From Bacillus sp. T3 (GTDB taxonomy: Bacteria; Bacillota; Bacilli; Bacillales; Cytobacillaceae), in NCBI RefSeq assembly GCF_033449965.1, contig NZ_CP137761.1, positions 2,480,001 through 2,544,000 of the forward strand: a DNA stretch of 64,000 bases, given 5' to 3'. The translations under genes were made by a program, and so were the position numbers. Under the pieces are notes generated by a model. The model had not been told where the DNA came from. It worked only from the letters and a program-made list of their open reading frames with translations, and did not search any database. This document shows positions 1 to 7,041 of the stretch, one piece after another (positions within the stretch are counted from its first letter, which is position 1; each line of letters opens with the position of its first letter).

Positions 1-79
1 TGAATTTGTCAAAAAATAATGAAAATTCCTTCCTGTTACAGGATAAAATAATAGTAACGAATGGAGGAAGGTGTTATTT

Positions 80-274
80 ATGATAAATTCAAAAGGTAAT
101 CAAGATGAGTTCATCTTTTCTACTACTGCAAGTAGCGTGAATGGTGATAGTCCGGTTGATGAATTCATATTGGAACTTTTTGATTACTCTCCCAATCAGA
201 CTTGTGACGGTTCTCCTAAAAAAGTTATTACCAACTTTGAGGAACTAATTGATTTTTTTGAGACAATTGATTAA
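80..274 (+). CDS. Small acidic protein of unknown function
   Basis: A 64-residue acidic protein. The ATG at 80 was chosen because GGAGG lies at 63-67, about 12 bases upstream; an in-frame GTG at 71 is too close to that site. The protein has no signal peptide or membrane segment and ends in an acidic, hydrophobic run (NFEELIDFFETID). I do not recognise a family. It is followed by a large nested hairpin and a T-run, so it is probably a single-gene transcript. Whether it is a real gene rests mainly on the ribosome site and terminator. Confidence 0.5.
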   Translation: MINSKGNQDEFIFSTTASSVNGDSPVDEFILELFDYSPNQTCDGSPKKVITNFEELIDFFETID

Positions 275-301
275 TTCACCTTTGCCAACCGATAGAATTC
301 A

Positions 302-371
302 AAAAGGGTCTGACTCACTAAGGCAGTTTTATGAGGTTTACACCTCTGCTTTAGGAATCAACCCTTTTTTT
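302..371 (+). terminator. Nested hairpin terminator
   Basis: An outer arm AAAGGGT pairs with ACCCTTT. Inside it TGACTC-CTAAGGCAG pairs with CTGCTTTAG-GAATCA with one bulge and wobble pairs, and a small GAGGT/ACCTC hairpin lies at the tip. Seven T residues follow. It is much longer than a usual intrinsic terminator and sits between the small gene at 80-274 and the capA-like gene. Confidence 0.7.
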
Positions 372-460
372 GTTTCGATATTTATAATTAAGTAAATTTG
401 AATGCACAAAATATATTATAGTAAAATAAACGATACTTTTTTACTTTTAAGGAGTCTATT

Positions 461-1618
461 ATGAAAAAAAGTGCAATGATTACAATTTTCCTATCTATTG
501 TTACGATTGGAGTTGTCTCTTTCTTCTTTTTGCAAACAAGTTTAGGCACTACCGCAAATAATGAAACAAAAAAGGTCAAAGTTACTGCCCATTCAGCTCG
601 AACCCAATTTGATTCAAAAAAAGAACTTGTCCAAACCGCTACAGTTGGTGCTATTGGAGATATTTTAATTCATGACTGGGTATATGAGGATGCTAAAACA
701 GGTTCTACCTATGATTTCAAACCTATGCTCTCACCTATAAAATCCTATTTGCAACAGCCAGATTTCCTAATTGCAAATCAAGAAACCATTCTCGGTGGTG
801 TTGACCTGGGACTTTCTAGTTATCCGACCTTTAATAGTCCGCAGGAAGTTGGAGATGCTTTTATTGATGCTGGCGTCGATTTTGTGACAAATGCAAATAA
901 CCATAGTCTGGATAAAGGAGAAAAAGGGATACTTACTGAGATAGACTATTTTAATAAAGTGGGCTTGCCTTATGTTGGTGCGTTTAAAGACGCACAGGAC
1001 CAGCAGACGATAAGAGTGATGAACATAAATGGTATAAAGGCAGCCATCCTTTCCTATACATACGGAACGAATGGGATTCCCATTCCAGCCGGAAAAGATT
1101 ACCTAGTTAATTTAATTGATCAGGAAAAAATGAAAGCAGAGATCGCGCGAGCAAAGCAAATGGCTGACGTCGTTATAATGGGTGTGCATTGGGGCAATGA
1201 ATATCAACGGATGCCTTCTGTTGCTCAAAAAGATCTGGCTCAATATCTAGTTAATGCTGGCGCTGATATCATCATTGGGCATCATCCTCATGTCCTTCAG
1301 CCAATGGAATGGCTGAAGGCTGATGACGGACGTGAAGCATTTGTTTTTTACTCACTAGGAAATTTTCTGTCAGGTCAAATGCATGATTATAAGGACATTG
1401 GTGGACTAGCGACAATTACGATTAAAAAAACGATTAAATCGACTGGTGTGGAAATACAATTGTCAGATCCTTCCTTTATCCCAACTTATGTTTCCAATCA
1501 AGAATTAACCGACTATCGTGTTGTTCCACTTAAAGATGCTACTGCTTATGGATTACCTAATGCAGCAGAGAAAAATGAAGAAATCACAAACCATATGGCA
1601 CAATGGCTTACCAAATAA
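461..1618 (+). CDS. CapA-family (PGA_cap) exported phosphoesterase-like protein
   Basis: A 385-residue protein of the CapA/PgsA family, whose members carry a calcineurin-like metallophosphatase fold and are tied to poly-gamma-glutamate capsule work in Bacillus. The N-terminus is an uncleaved anchor or signal peptide (lysines, then a hydrophobic run at residues 5-24). Fold motifs seen in order are GAIGDILIHD (about 65), NQETILGG, NNHSLDKG, GVHWGNEY, GHHPHVLQP and YSLGNFL. GGAG six bases before the ATG fixes the start. No capB, capC or other capsule gene lies next to it, so a role in capsule synthesis is not supported by context. It could be a stand-alone envelope phosphoesterase. Confidence 0.85.
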   Translation: MKKSAMITIFLSIVTIGVVSFFFLQTSLGTTANNETKKVKVTAHSARTQFDSKKELVQTATVGAIGDILIHDWVYEDAKTGSTYDFKPMLSPIKSYLQQPDFLIANQETILGGVDLGLSSYPTFNSPQEVGDAFIDAGVDFVTNANNHSLDKGEKGILTEIDYFNKVGLPYVGAFKDAQDQQTIRVMNINGIKAAILSYTYGTNGIPIPAGKDYLVNLIDQEKMKAEIARAKQMADVVIMGVHWGNEYQRMPSVAQKDLAQYLVNAGADIIIGHHPHVLQPMEWLKADDGREAFVFYSLGNFLSGQMHDYKDIGGLATITIKKTIKSTGVEIQLSDPSFIPTYVSNQELTDYRVVPLKDATAYGLPNAAEKNEEITNHMAQWLTK

Positions 1619-1802
1619 TAATATTTTACATCTATCAATACCGAATTGGTTTTACAGCAAATGCAATAAAATCTTTTTATCCGTTTCGTGGCAAATGTAT
1701 TACAGAATCTTGAATTTACTATGTATATAGGGGTTTTGTCATCGACATTCGTATTTCACACTTTTATAATAAAACCATACCAAGGAGAGGAGTTTTTCAG
1801 AA

Positions 1803-2093
1803 ATGAAAATCCACGTAAGTCATGAAGCAGCAGAATGGTATAAGGATGAATTGTATTTAAATAAGGGTGATTACGTTCGTTTCTATGCTCGTTATGGTGG
1901 AGTAAGTACATTCCAAAAGGGTTTTTCCCTCGGTCTCTCAACTGATGAACCAATGGATATCGGAGCAAGTGAAGAAATAGATGGAGTGACTTTTTTTATT
2001 GAAGATAAGGATTTATGGTATTTTGATGATAAAGATCTTTATATTGATTTTAATACAAGCTACTCTGAACCAGAATTTCGTATTTCTGAATAA
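1803..2093 (+). CDS. yneR: HesB-like domain protein (YneR family)
   Basis: A 96-residue protein matching the HesB/YadR-like domain of B. subtilis YneR. It begins MKIHVSHEAAEWYKDEL, then has the glycine-rich VRFYARYGG stretch and an acidic C-terminal half. It lacks the conserved cysteines of A-type Fe-S carriers, as is usual for the YneR branch, so iron-sulfur assembly should not be assumed. AAGGAGAGGAG lies just upstream of the ATG. It converges with yneQ and ends at a clear terminator. The order yneR-yneQ-yneP agrees with B. subtilis. Confidence 0.8.
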   Translation: MKIHVSHEAAEWYKDELYLNKGDYVRFYARYGGVSTFQKGFSLGLSTDEPMDIGASEEIDGVTFFIEDKDLWYFDDKDLYIDFNTSYSEPEFRISE

Positions 2094-2095
2094 AG

Positions 2096-2124
2096 AAAGC
2101 AGGCACCCTCGCCTGCTTTTTTTG
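2096..2124 (+). terminator. Intrinsic terminator of yneR
   Basis: A nine-base stem, AAAGCAGGC with GCCTGCTTT, a six-base loop and a run of T. It lies between the convergent yneR and yneQ genes. Confidence 0.9.
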
Positions 2125-2137
2125 TATTATTCTTTCG

Positions 2138-2428
2138 TTACCAGATTAACTCTTCTAATCCTTCTTTCAGAAGAATCTCTTTTTGTTTTTCACCAAGTAA
2201 ATCAAAATGAGGATATTGGATATTTCGACCATCAATCCATTCGGGTCTTAAACCGTATTGCTTCCCCCATGAAATTAACTTATCAAGATCACTGCAGCCA
2301 ACTTTTGTAACTGTTTTACACTCTGGAAACCGGTCATCAATCCAGTAATGTGTAATAAAAGCAATTTTCCCTTCAGACACCTTCTGCTTCCACTCTAATA
2401 ATTCTTTCCGCTTTATTCCAAAAGCCAT
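2138..2428 (-). CDS. yneQ: Conserved small protein YneQ
   Basis: A 96-residue cytosolic protein beginning MAFGIKRKELLEWKQKV, resembling B. subtilis YneQ in size, sequence and position. The reading frame stays open further upstream, but the ATG at 2428 has AGAGGTG five bases before it and lies clear of yneP, which stops at 2448, so it is preferred. The protein contains an ITHYWIDDRFPECKTVTKVGC stretch typical of the family. The function is unknown. It is probably co-transcribed with yneP, 19 bases upstream. Confidence 0.8.
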   Translation of the reverse strand: MAFGIKRKELLEWKQKVSEGKIAFITHYWIDDRFPECKTVTKVGCSDLDKLISWGKQYGLRPEWIDGRNIQYPHFDLLGEKQKEILLKEGLEELIW

Positions 2429-2447
2429 AATCACACCTCTTGCTAAC

Positions 2448-2873
2448 TTATTCCGGTTGCTTTTTTGCTTTTTCATAAGCCGCGTGCCACTCAGGGTAAG
2501 AGCGCTTAATCGAAATCGGGCGGAATGAATCCTTTTTGACACATACATGTTTCGATTCGCCTGTTACCGAAAGTTCGTTACGATCATTAAAGATTTCATA
2601 ACCATAGGTTACGCGAAATCCGTCGTATGCTTCAATCCAAGTATGTATAACGGCTGATTCACCATAGCGCAACGGTTTTTTATAAGAAGCTGCGATATCG
2701 ATAACAGGCGAAATAATACCGTCTTTTTCCATTTCAGCATAATTATAGCCTAAGTCCTGAATTAATTTTGTTCTCCCTAGCTCCATCCAAACGAGGTAAT
2801 TTGCATGGTACACTACTCCCATTTGATCCGTTTCCGCATATCGTACTTCTATTTCCTTTTTTGAGACTAGCAT
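2448..2873 (-). CDS. yneP: Acyl-CoA thioesterase, YbgC/FadM hotdog family (YneP)
   Basis: A 141-residue single-hotdog-fold protein. The 4-hydroxybenzoyl-CoA thioesterase/YbgC signature is plain: VRYAETDQMGVVYHANYLVWMELGR at residues 10-34, with the catalytic Asp in ETDQMG. Family members hydrolyse short or aromatic acyl-CoA thioesters in the cytosol. AAGGGGA precedes the ATG. It forms a two-gene unit with yneQ downstream. The substrate cannot be told from sequence. Confidence 0.85.
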   Translation of the reverse strand: MLVSKKEIEVRYAETDQMGVVYHANYLVWMELGRTKLIQDLGYNYAEMEKDGIISPVIDIAASYKKPLRYGESAVIHTWIEAYDGFRVTYGYEIFNDRNELSVTGESKHVCVKKDSFRPISIKRSYPEWHAAYEKAKKQPE

Positions 2874-2957
2874 GTAGTGATTCCCCTTTAACTAAATATT
2901 TAAGCTTCCGAACCAACAAACTTTGTTATCATCATTTTACAAATCAAGAAAATGGTC

Positions 2958-5300
2958 CTAATCTCCATTTAATAGTTTTTTAAAAGCGATTTTTATATCT
3001 TTCGTATCAATCAGACTTGCAATTTCTGAAAATGTCCCATTGTAAATTTCATCTACGATTCTTAAGGCTTGTGCTTGAATGGCTTCGTCGATCACATTGG
3101 TTGCTAAACGACCATTTCCTTTTGGAGAGTTTTCTTGTAAATACTTGTAAACATATTCCTTTGCCTCTTCCGTCAGCTCATATTGATACAAACCTGCATA
3201 GCGAACCATAATTTGAAGCAGTTCTTCAATTGTATAATCTTGAAAGGTAATGAACTTTTTAAAACGGGAACGCAAACCTGGGTTGCTTTCTAACAACTGA
3301 TTCATCTCATTTGGATAACCAGCGAGAACAACGACCAAATTTTCATTATGCTTCGTCATCTCATCAACTAGCGTATCAATCACCTCTCTGCCAAAATCTC
3401 CATTTGTTTGGCCTAAAAGGGAATACGCTTCATCAATAAATAAAACGCCGCCAAGTGCATCACGGATTTTTTTCTTAGTCTTGATGGCTGTTTGTCCAAC
3501 ATAGCCTGCAACAAAATCAGCACGACTTGCCACGACTAAATGGCCTCGTTTCAGAATCCCACAATCCTTTAGCAATTCCGCATATATTTTTGCGACAGTG
3601 GTTTTACCTGTACCTGGATTTCCAGAGAAAACAGCATGCAATTGAATCGGTACCACTGGAAGCCCATGTTCTCTTCGATGCTGTTGGATCTTAACAAAAG
3701 AAACAACAGTCGCGACCTCATTCTTCACTTCTTGAAGCCCAATTAATTGCTGTAATCGTTGTGATGGAACTTCATTCTGTGTTGGCTCAGTTAATTCAAA
3801 ATCTCCCTTTTCTAGGAGCGTGTATTCGATCATGTTGTCACTAAGGTCGTTTTCTGCACCCTTTTTAAATATAGCATCTATTATGATATTTTTGACAGTC
3901 CTTGCATTTCCAAACGTTTCATCTACTCGCTCTTTATCCAGCCTATTCATTATCTCATGCTTTGCAGTATCCGTTAGAAGATAATCATTATCACCGGCTA
4001 CCTTTTCTGCAATCAACATTAATTCTTCATTTGAATAATTTGGTAAGTGGATTTGATTAGAGGAAGGAAAACGGCTTCGCAGACCAGGATTTGCCTGCAG
4101 GAACGTCCGCATTTCCTCAGGGTAGCCCGCAAGTACAACAGCAAATTTCCCTCCGTATTCCTGACCAGTCATGAGCGAGACGAGGGTATCGATGGCGGTT
4201 TGTCCATAGTCATTACCCGATTGTCCTTCTCTGCTTAAGCTATAGGCTTCATCGATAAATAACACTCCGCCTAATGCTTTTTCAACTATGGCTCGAACAT
4301 TTTCTTCCGTTTGTCCTACAAAGGCTCCAACAAGTTGAGACCTGTCCGCTTCTATTACCTCTTCTCTCGGTAAAATTCCAAGTTCATAATAGATTTTAGC
4401 CAACAGTCGAGCCAGTGTCGTTTTACCCGTTCCAGGATTCCCTGTTAAAATCATATCCAATCTAATTTCATCGTGGATATGAAAACCAAGTTCTTTTCTT
4501 TTTTTATTGTATTTTAAAAAGCGATACAATTGATTTACTCTTTCCTTTACTTCGCTAAGGCCAACCATTGATTGGATTAATTCCAACGAGCTTAGCTCCG
4601 GTGTTTCCTGTGTGATTGAATTCTGCCCTTTTTTATTTTCCCACTCGGATTTTACTTGCTCAAGCAGAAGGAGCTGATATTTCATTTCATCATAGCTTGC
4701 GGAATGATAAAAGACGCCGGTTAGTGATTGTTCAAAGCTCTCTGTTGCTTTTTTTAACTCAGTGACAATTTCAATCCCTTCATTTATCAGATTAATGAGC
4801 CCATGATAGTGTTGGATCAGCTTCTCATTAGATAGAGATTCAACAACCTCTAAGCGCTTATGTAAATTTTTTAAATGTAGCTCTGCTTCACTTAAAAAAT
4901 GGCGACATAAAGAAAGGTAGTGGTCTGCTCCTTTCTTTTTGGCCTGTTTGTTATCCGTTTCTCTTAAGGGAGGAAATGTTAAGTGTTCAAAAAGATTCAT
5001 TCTATTACTCGCATCATTTTGTGCCAAATAAGATATTGCCTGTTGATTAAGCGGATTTAAAGTTAATGCTTTTTCCATCCAAGCATATCCTAGTGAATCC
5101 GCCTTACTTCGTCCTGCCCTGGATAAGGCAGCAAGAGTTAGCAGCTTCGAAATTAACTGAGGATTAGAATCTTCATCGATATTTTTCATCAATGAAAATA
5201 GATCGGCCTCATCTACGAGGTAGCCTTTCTCATTGATCACTTTCTCCCATTCATTAATTTTCGAAATAATCTGTTGCTGATTCTTCTGTTGTATCACCAT
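2958..5300 (-). CDS. Tandem CbbX/SpoVK-type AAA+ ATPase
   Basis: A 780-residue protein with two AAA+ modules of the CbxX/CfqX (CbbX, SpoVK) type. The first 230 residues are helical and partly coiled coil. Domain 1 has Walker A GNPGTGKTTLA near residue 287 and Walker B GGVLFIDEAYSL. Domain 2 repeats GNPGTGKTTVA near residue 562 and GGVLFIDEAYSL. Both have the arginine-rich LRSRF motif expected for arginine fingers, so both sites look active. B. subtilis SpoVK has only one such module of about 320 residues. It has no partner gene in the same direction. CbbX proteins remodel Rubisco and EccA-type ones assist secretion, but no such partner is present, so the client is unknown. Confidence 0.85.
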   Translation of the reverse strand: MVIQQKNQQQIISKINEWEKVINEKGYLVDEADLFSLMKNIDEDSNPQLISKLLTLAALSRAGRSKADSLGYAWMEKALTLNPLNQQAISYLAQNDASNRMNLFEHLTFPPLRETDNKQAKKKGADHYLSLCRHFLSEAELHLKNLHKRLEVVESLSNEKLIQHYHGLINLINEGIEIVTELKKATESFEQSLTGVFYHSASYDEMKYQLLLLEQVKSEWENKKGQNSITQETPELSSLELIQSMVGLSEVKERVNQLYRFLKYNKKRKELGFHIHDEIRLDMILTGNPGTGKTTLARLLAKIYYELGILPREEVIEADRSQLVGAFVGQTEENVRAIVEKALGGVLFIDEAYSLSREGQSGNDYGQTAIDTLVSLMTGQEYGGKFAVVLAGYPEEMRTFLQANPGLRSRFPSSNQIHLPNYSNEELMLIAEKVAGDNDYLLTDTAKHEIMNRLDKERVDETFGNARTVKNIIIDAIFKKGAENDLSDNMIEYTLLEKGDFELTEPTQNEVPSQRLQQLIGLQEVKNEVATVVSFVKIQQHRREHGLPVVPIQLHAVFSGNPGTGKTTVAKIYAELLKDCGILKRGHLVVASRADFVAGYVGQTAIKTKKKIRDALGGVLFIDEAYSLLGQTNGDFGREVIDTLVDEMTKHNENLVVVLAGYPNEMNQLLESNPGLRSRFKKFITFQDYTIEELLQIMVRYAGLYQYELTEEAKEYVYKYLQENSPKGNGRLATNVIDEAIQAQALRIVDEIYNGTFSEIASLIDTKDIKIAFKKLLNGD

Positions 5301-5408
5301 GTATCACTTCTTTACATTAAATTCACTATTCTTATCTTACCCATTTGCTTATTGAAAAAGAAAGTACTTTGCTTATGAGAAAAATTTGAGCGAATGAGGG
5401 AAAACAAC

Positions 5409-5449
5409 GATAGAAAAGACCCATCCAGCTTGGATAGGTCTTTTCTATC
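5409..5449 (-). terminator. Intrinsic terminator of tlp
   Basis: A 13-base stem GATAGAAAAGACC with its complement around a loop. It lies just beyond the tlp stop codon, between tlp and the start of the AAA+ gene. Confidence 0.85.
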
Positions 5450-5458
5450 ACTACTATA

Positions 5459-5686
5459 TTATTTGCGGGCGCGTGCTTCATCCTTTACTTCTAATCGCAT
5501 TGCATCAAGGCTTTCCCGTCGCCGTTCATTTTTTGCTTCGATTTGTTCTTTTTCCTCAGAACTAGCAAATTCCAAAGCCGCTTCAGCTTCTTCCATGTTT
5601 TCAATCGTGTTGCAGATCATTTCCTGAAGCTTTTCTACGTTATCGCTGCGGTCATCTGGGTTTGGCTTGTTGTTGTAGTTTGCCAT
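5459..5686 (-). CDS. tlp: Small acid-soluble spore protein Tlp
   Basis: A 75-residue protein that closely follows B. subtilis Tlp: MANYNNKPNPDDRSDNVEKL, then two amphipathic helices rich in Glu, Ala and Arg, ending KDEARARK. Tlp is made in the forespore under sigma-G and packed into the spore core. AAAGGAGG precedes the ATG. In B. subtilis it forms an operon with sspN, the next gene upstream here. Confidence 0.95.
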   Translation of the reverse strand: MANYNNKPNPDDRSDNVEKLQEMICNTIENMEEAEAALEFASSEEKEQIEAKNERRRESLDAMRLEVKDEARARK

Positions 5687-5803
5687 CCTTGGTCCTCCTT
5701 TGTAATGGGCTTGTTACAAAATTAGTTTGTTACGAAACGGAAAAAATATAAAGGAAAACATTTCAAATTTCCTACCTGAATCGTTTTAAGAGAAGCAAAC
5801 AAA

Positions 5804-5823
5804 AACCCACCGATTGGTGGGTT
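5804..5823 (-). terminator. Hairpin with T-run between sspN and tlp
   Basis: AACCCACC pairs perfectly with GGTGGGTT around a four-base loop. On the minus strand it is followed by TTTTTG. It lies 14 bases after the sspN stop and upstream of tlp, so it should end or attenuate sspN transcripts before tlp. Confidence 0.85.
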
Positions 5824-5836
5824 GAATCCATTTATA

Positions 5837-5980
5837 TTATTCCCCTTTGGTTTGGATAACTTGGGCATGCTTACCTGATGTATCCTGCATTTGCTTCCCC
5901 TTATTTCCTCCAAAGCCACGGGGTTGCGTTCCAAGGGTTTCTGGTTGAAAAGCTTGATGTCTCTTCTTTTGATTTCCCAT
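5837..5980 (-). CDS. sspN: Small acid-soluble spore protein N
   Basis: A 47-residue protein, MGNQKKRHQAFQPETLGTQP followed by a NKGKQMQDTSGKH stretch and ending QTKGE. This matches SspN of B. subtilis (LGTKP, NKGEQMHDTSG, MQTKGE). GAGGAGGG precedes the ATG. It is a minor forespore protein, expected to be sigma-G dependent. It is upstream of tlp, as in B. subtilis, but separated from it by a strong hairpin. Confidence 0.93.
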   Translation of the reverse strand: MGNQKKRHQAFQPETLGTQPRGFGGNKGKQMQDTSGKHAQVIQTKGE

Positions 5981-6047
5981 TAATATCCCTCCTCAAAAAT
6001 AGCTTACCCATTTAAGAGGGAATGATAATTAGGAAATAGAATCAAAT

Positions 6048-6179
6048 TTACTCAGCTTTTTCCAATCTCTTTTCCTCGATACGATTTTCGATTTTTTCCA
6101 TTGCAGCACGATCACTTAATAGTTGACGTTTATTTTCTGAAACTAATTCTGCAAAGGAACGTTTTCTAGGTTTTCTCAT
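6048..6179 (-). CDS. FbpB-like small basic protein
   Basis: A 43-residue, strongly basic protein, MRKPRKRSFAELVSENKRQL then a Glu/Lys-rich helix ending EEKRLEKAE. This fits the Fur-regulated basic protein (FbpB) family, which in B. subtilis helps the iron-sparing small RNA FsrA repress iron-rich enzymes such as aconitase. GGAAGGTG precedes the ATG. The gene lies close to acnA, a known target of that response, although no clear Fur box is visible upstream. Assignment rests on sequence resemblance only. Confidence 0.7.
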   Translation of the reverse strand: MRKPRKRSFAELVSENKRQLLSDRAAMEKIENRIEEKRLEKAE

Positions 6180-6331
6180 GTTAATCACCTTCCTTGTGTT
6201 TATTGTATCAGCTATTATGGACGGAAACGGTTACAATTATTACAACTTTTTGAAAATTTCTTTAAGTATTTTTTATAGTAATAATCTTAATTACCGAATT
6301 TTATATATTTAAGCTAAAAAGAATATAAAAA

Positions 6332-6354
6332 GGACCAACTGAAAAAGTTAGTCC
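6332..6354 (-). terminator. Intrinsic terminator of yneN
   Basis: A nine-base stem (GGACTAACT with AGTTGGTCC on the minus strand, one G-U pair) followed by TTTTTAT, just after the yneN stop codon. Confidence 0.85.
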
Positions 6355-6363
6355 CTACAAAAA

Positions 6364-6870
6364 TTAATTATTGTTTTCCATATCCTCTAATTTCATTTGA
6401 CCGTTAATTTTATGTGTAATAACTCCTTGTTCATCAATAAAAAACGTTGTCGGTATAGAGACGATTCCGTAGTCCTGATTTACTTCATTTTTTTCATCTA
6501 ATAGGATGGGAAATGTATATCCACCATTTTTAACAAAGCCAGCTACATCGTTTTTAGGATCCATATTAACCGCTAAGATTTCTACGTTTTCTTTATTAGA
6601 CACATAAAATTTCTGCATTTCAGGCATTTCTGCTTTACATGGAGGACACCATGTAGCCCAGAAATTCAGCATTACTTTTTTACCTTTGTAGTCAGATAAC
6701 TTAACTGAATCTCCAGTTAAAGTTTTTAATTCAAAATCTGGCGCTTTATTTCCGACCTCAATGCCAGTTTTTTGTGAATTGGTATTGGTTTCTTCTTTAT
6801 CCATTGCATGCACCATGGCAACGGCAAACAAGGCCACTAAAATAACTGCAGCAATTACTTTTTTAACCAT
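6364..6870 (-). CDS. yneN: Membrane-anchored thiol-disulfide oxidoreductase (YneN, ResA/TlpA-like)
   Basis: A 168-residue thioredoxin-fold protein. Residues 4-21 form a signal anchor, residues 40-60 hold the AhpC/TSA-type GNKAPDFELKTLTG motif, and the active site is WATWCPPCKAEMP with Cys75 and Cys78. A cis-proline is seen in SIPTTFFID. It should act outside the membrane as a disulfide reductase, as ResA does in cytochrome c maturation. AAGGGGGC precedes the ATG. It follows acnA, as in B. subtilis, but each gene has its own terminator. Confidence 0.9.
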   Translation of the reverse strand: MVKKVIAAVILVALFAVAMVHAMDKEETNTNSQKTGIEVGNKAPDFELKTLTGDSVKLSDYKGKKVMLNFWATWCPPCKAEMPEMQKFYVSNKENVEILAVNMDPKNDVAGFVKNGGYTFPILLDEKNEVNQDYGIVSIPTTFFIDEQGVITHKINGQMKLEDMENNN

Positions 6871-6996
6871 GCTGCGCCCCCTTCATTTCTTTAAAATATA
6901 TTCTTCATTATTTTAACCTAATAATTAGTGAAAAATAAAGATATTAACAAGATAAATATGTTACAATTCTGAAACCTAAATGCTGGCACATAAAAA

Positions 6997-7025
6997 GACG
7001 TCCGATCTATGATGACCGGACGCCC
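6997..7025 (-). terminator. Intrinsic terminator of acnA
   Basis: GCGTCCG pairs with CGGACGT on the minus strand, followed by CTTTTTAT, 16 bases after the acnA stop codon. Confidence 0.85.
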
Positions 7026-7041
7026 TTAAAGGAGTTAATTA

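Noticed and set aside
5722..5934. A 70-codon minus-strand frame overlapping sspN
   Set aside because: It covers sspN in another frame and reads through its terminator; SspN has the family match and the ribosome site.
6016..6034. Fur box near AATGATAATTAG
   Set aside because: Only about half of the 19-base consensus is met and it lies downstream of the FbpB-like gene, not before it.
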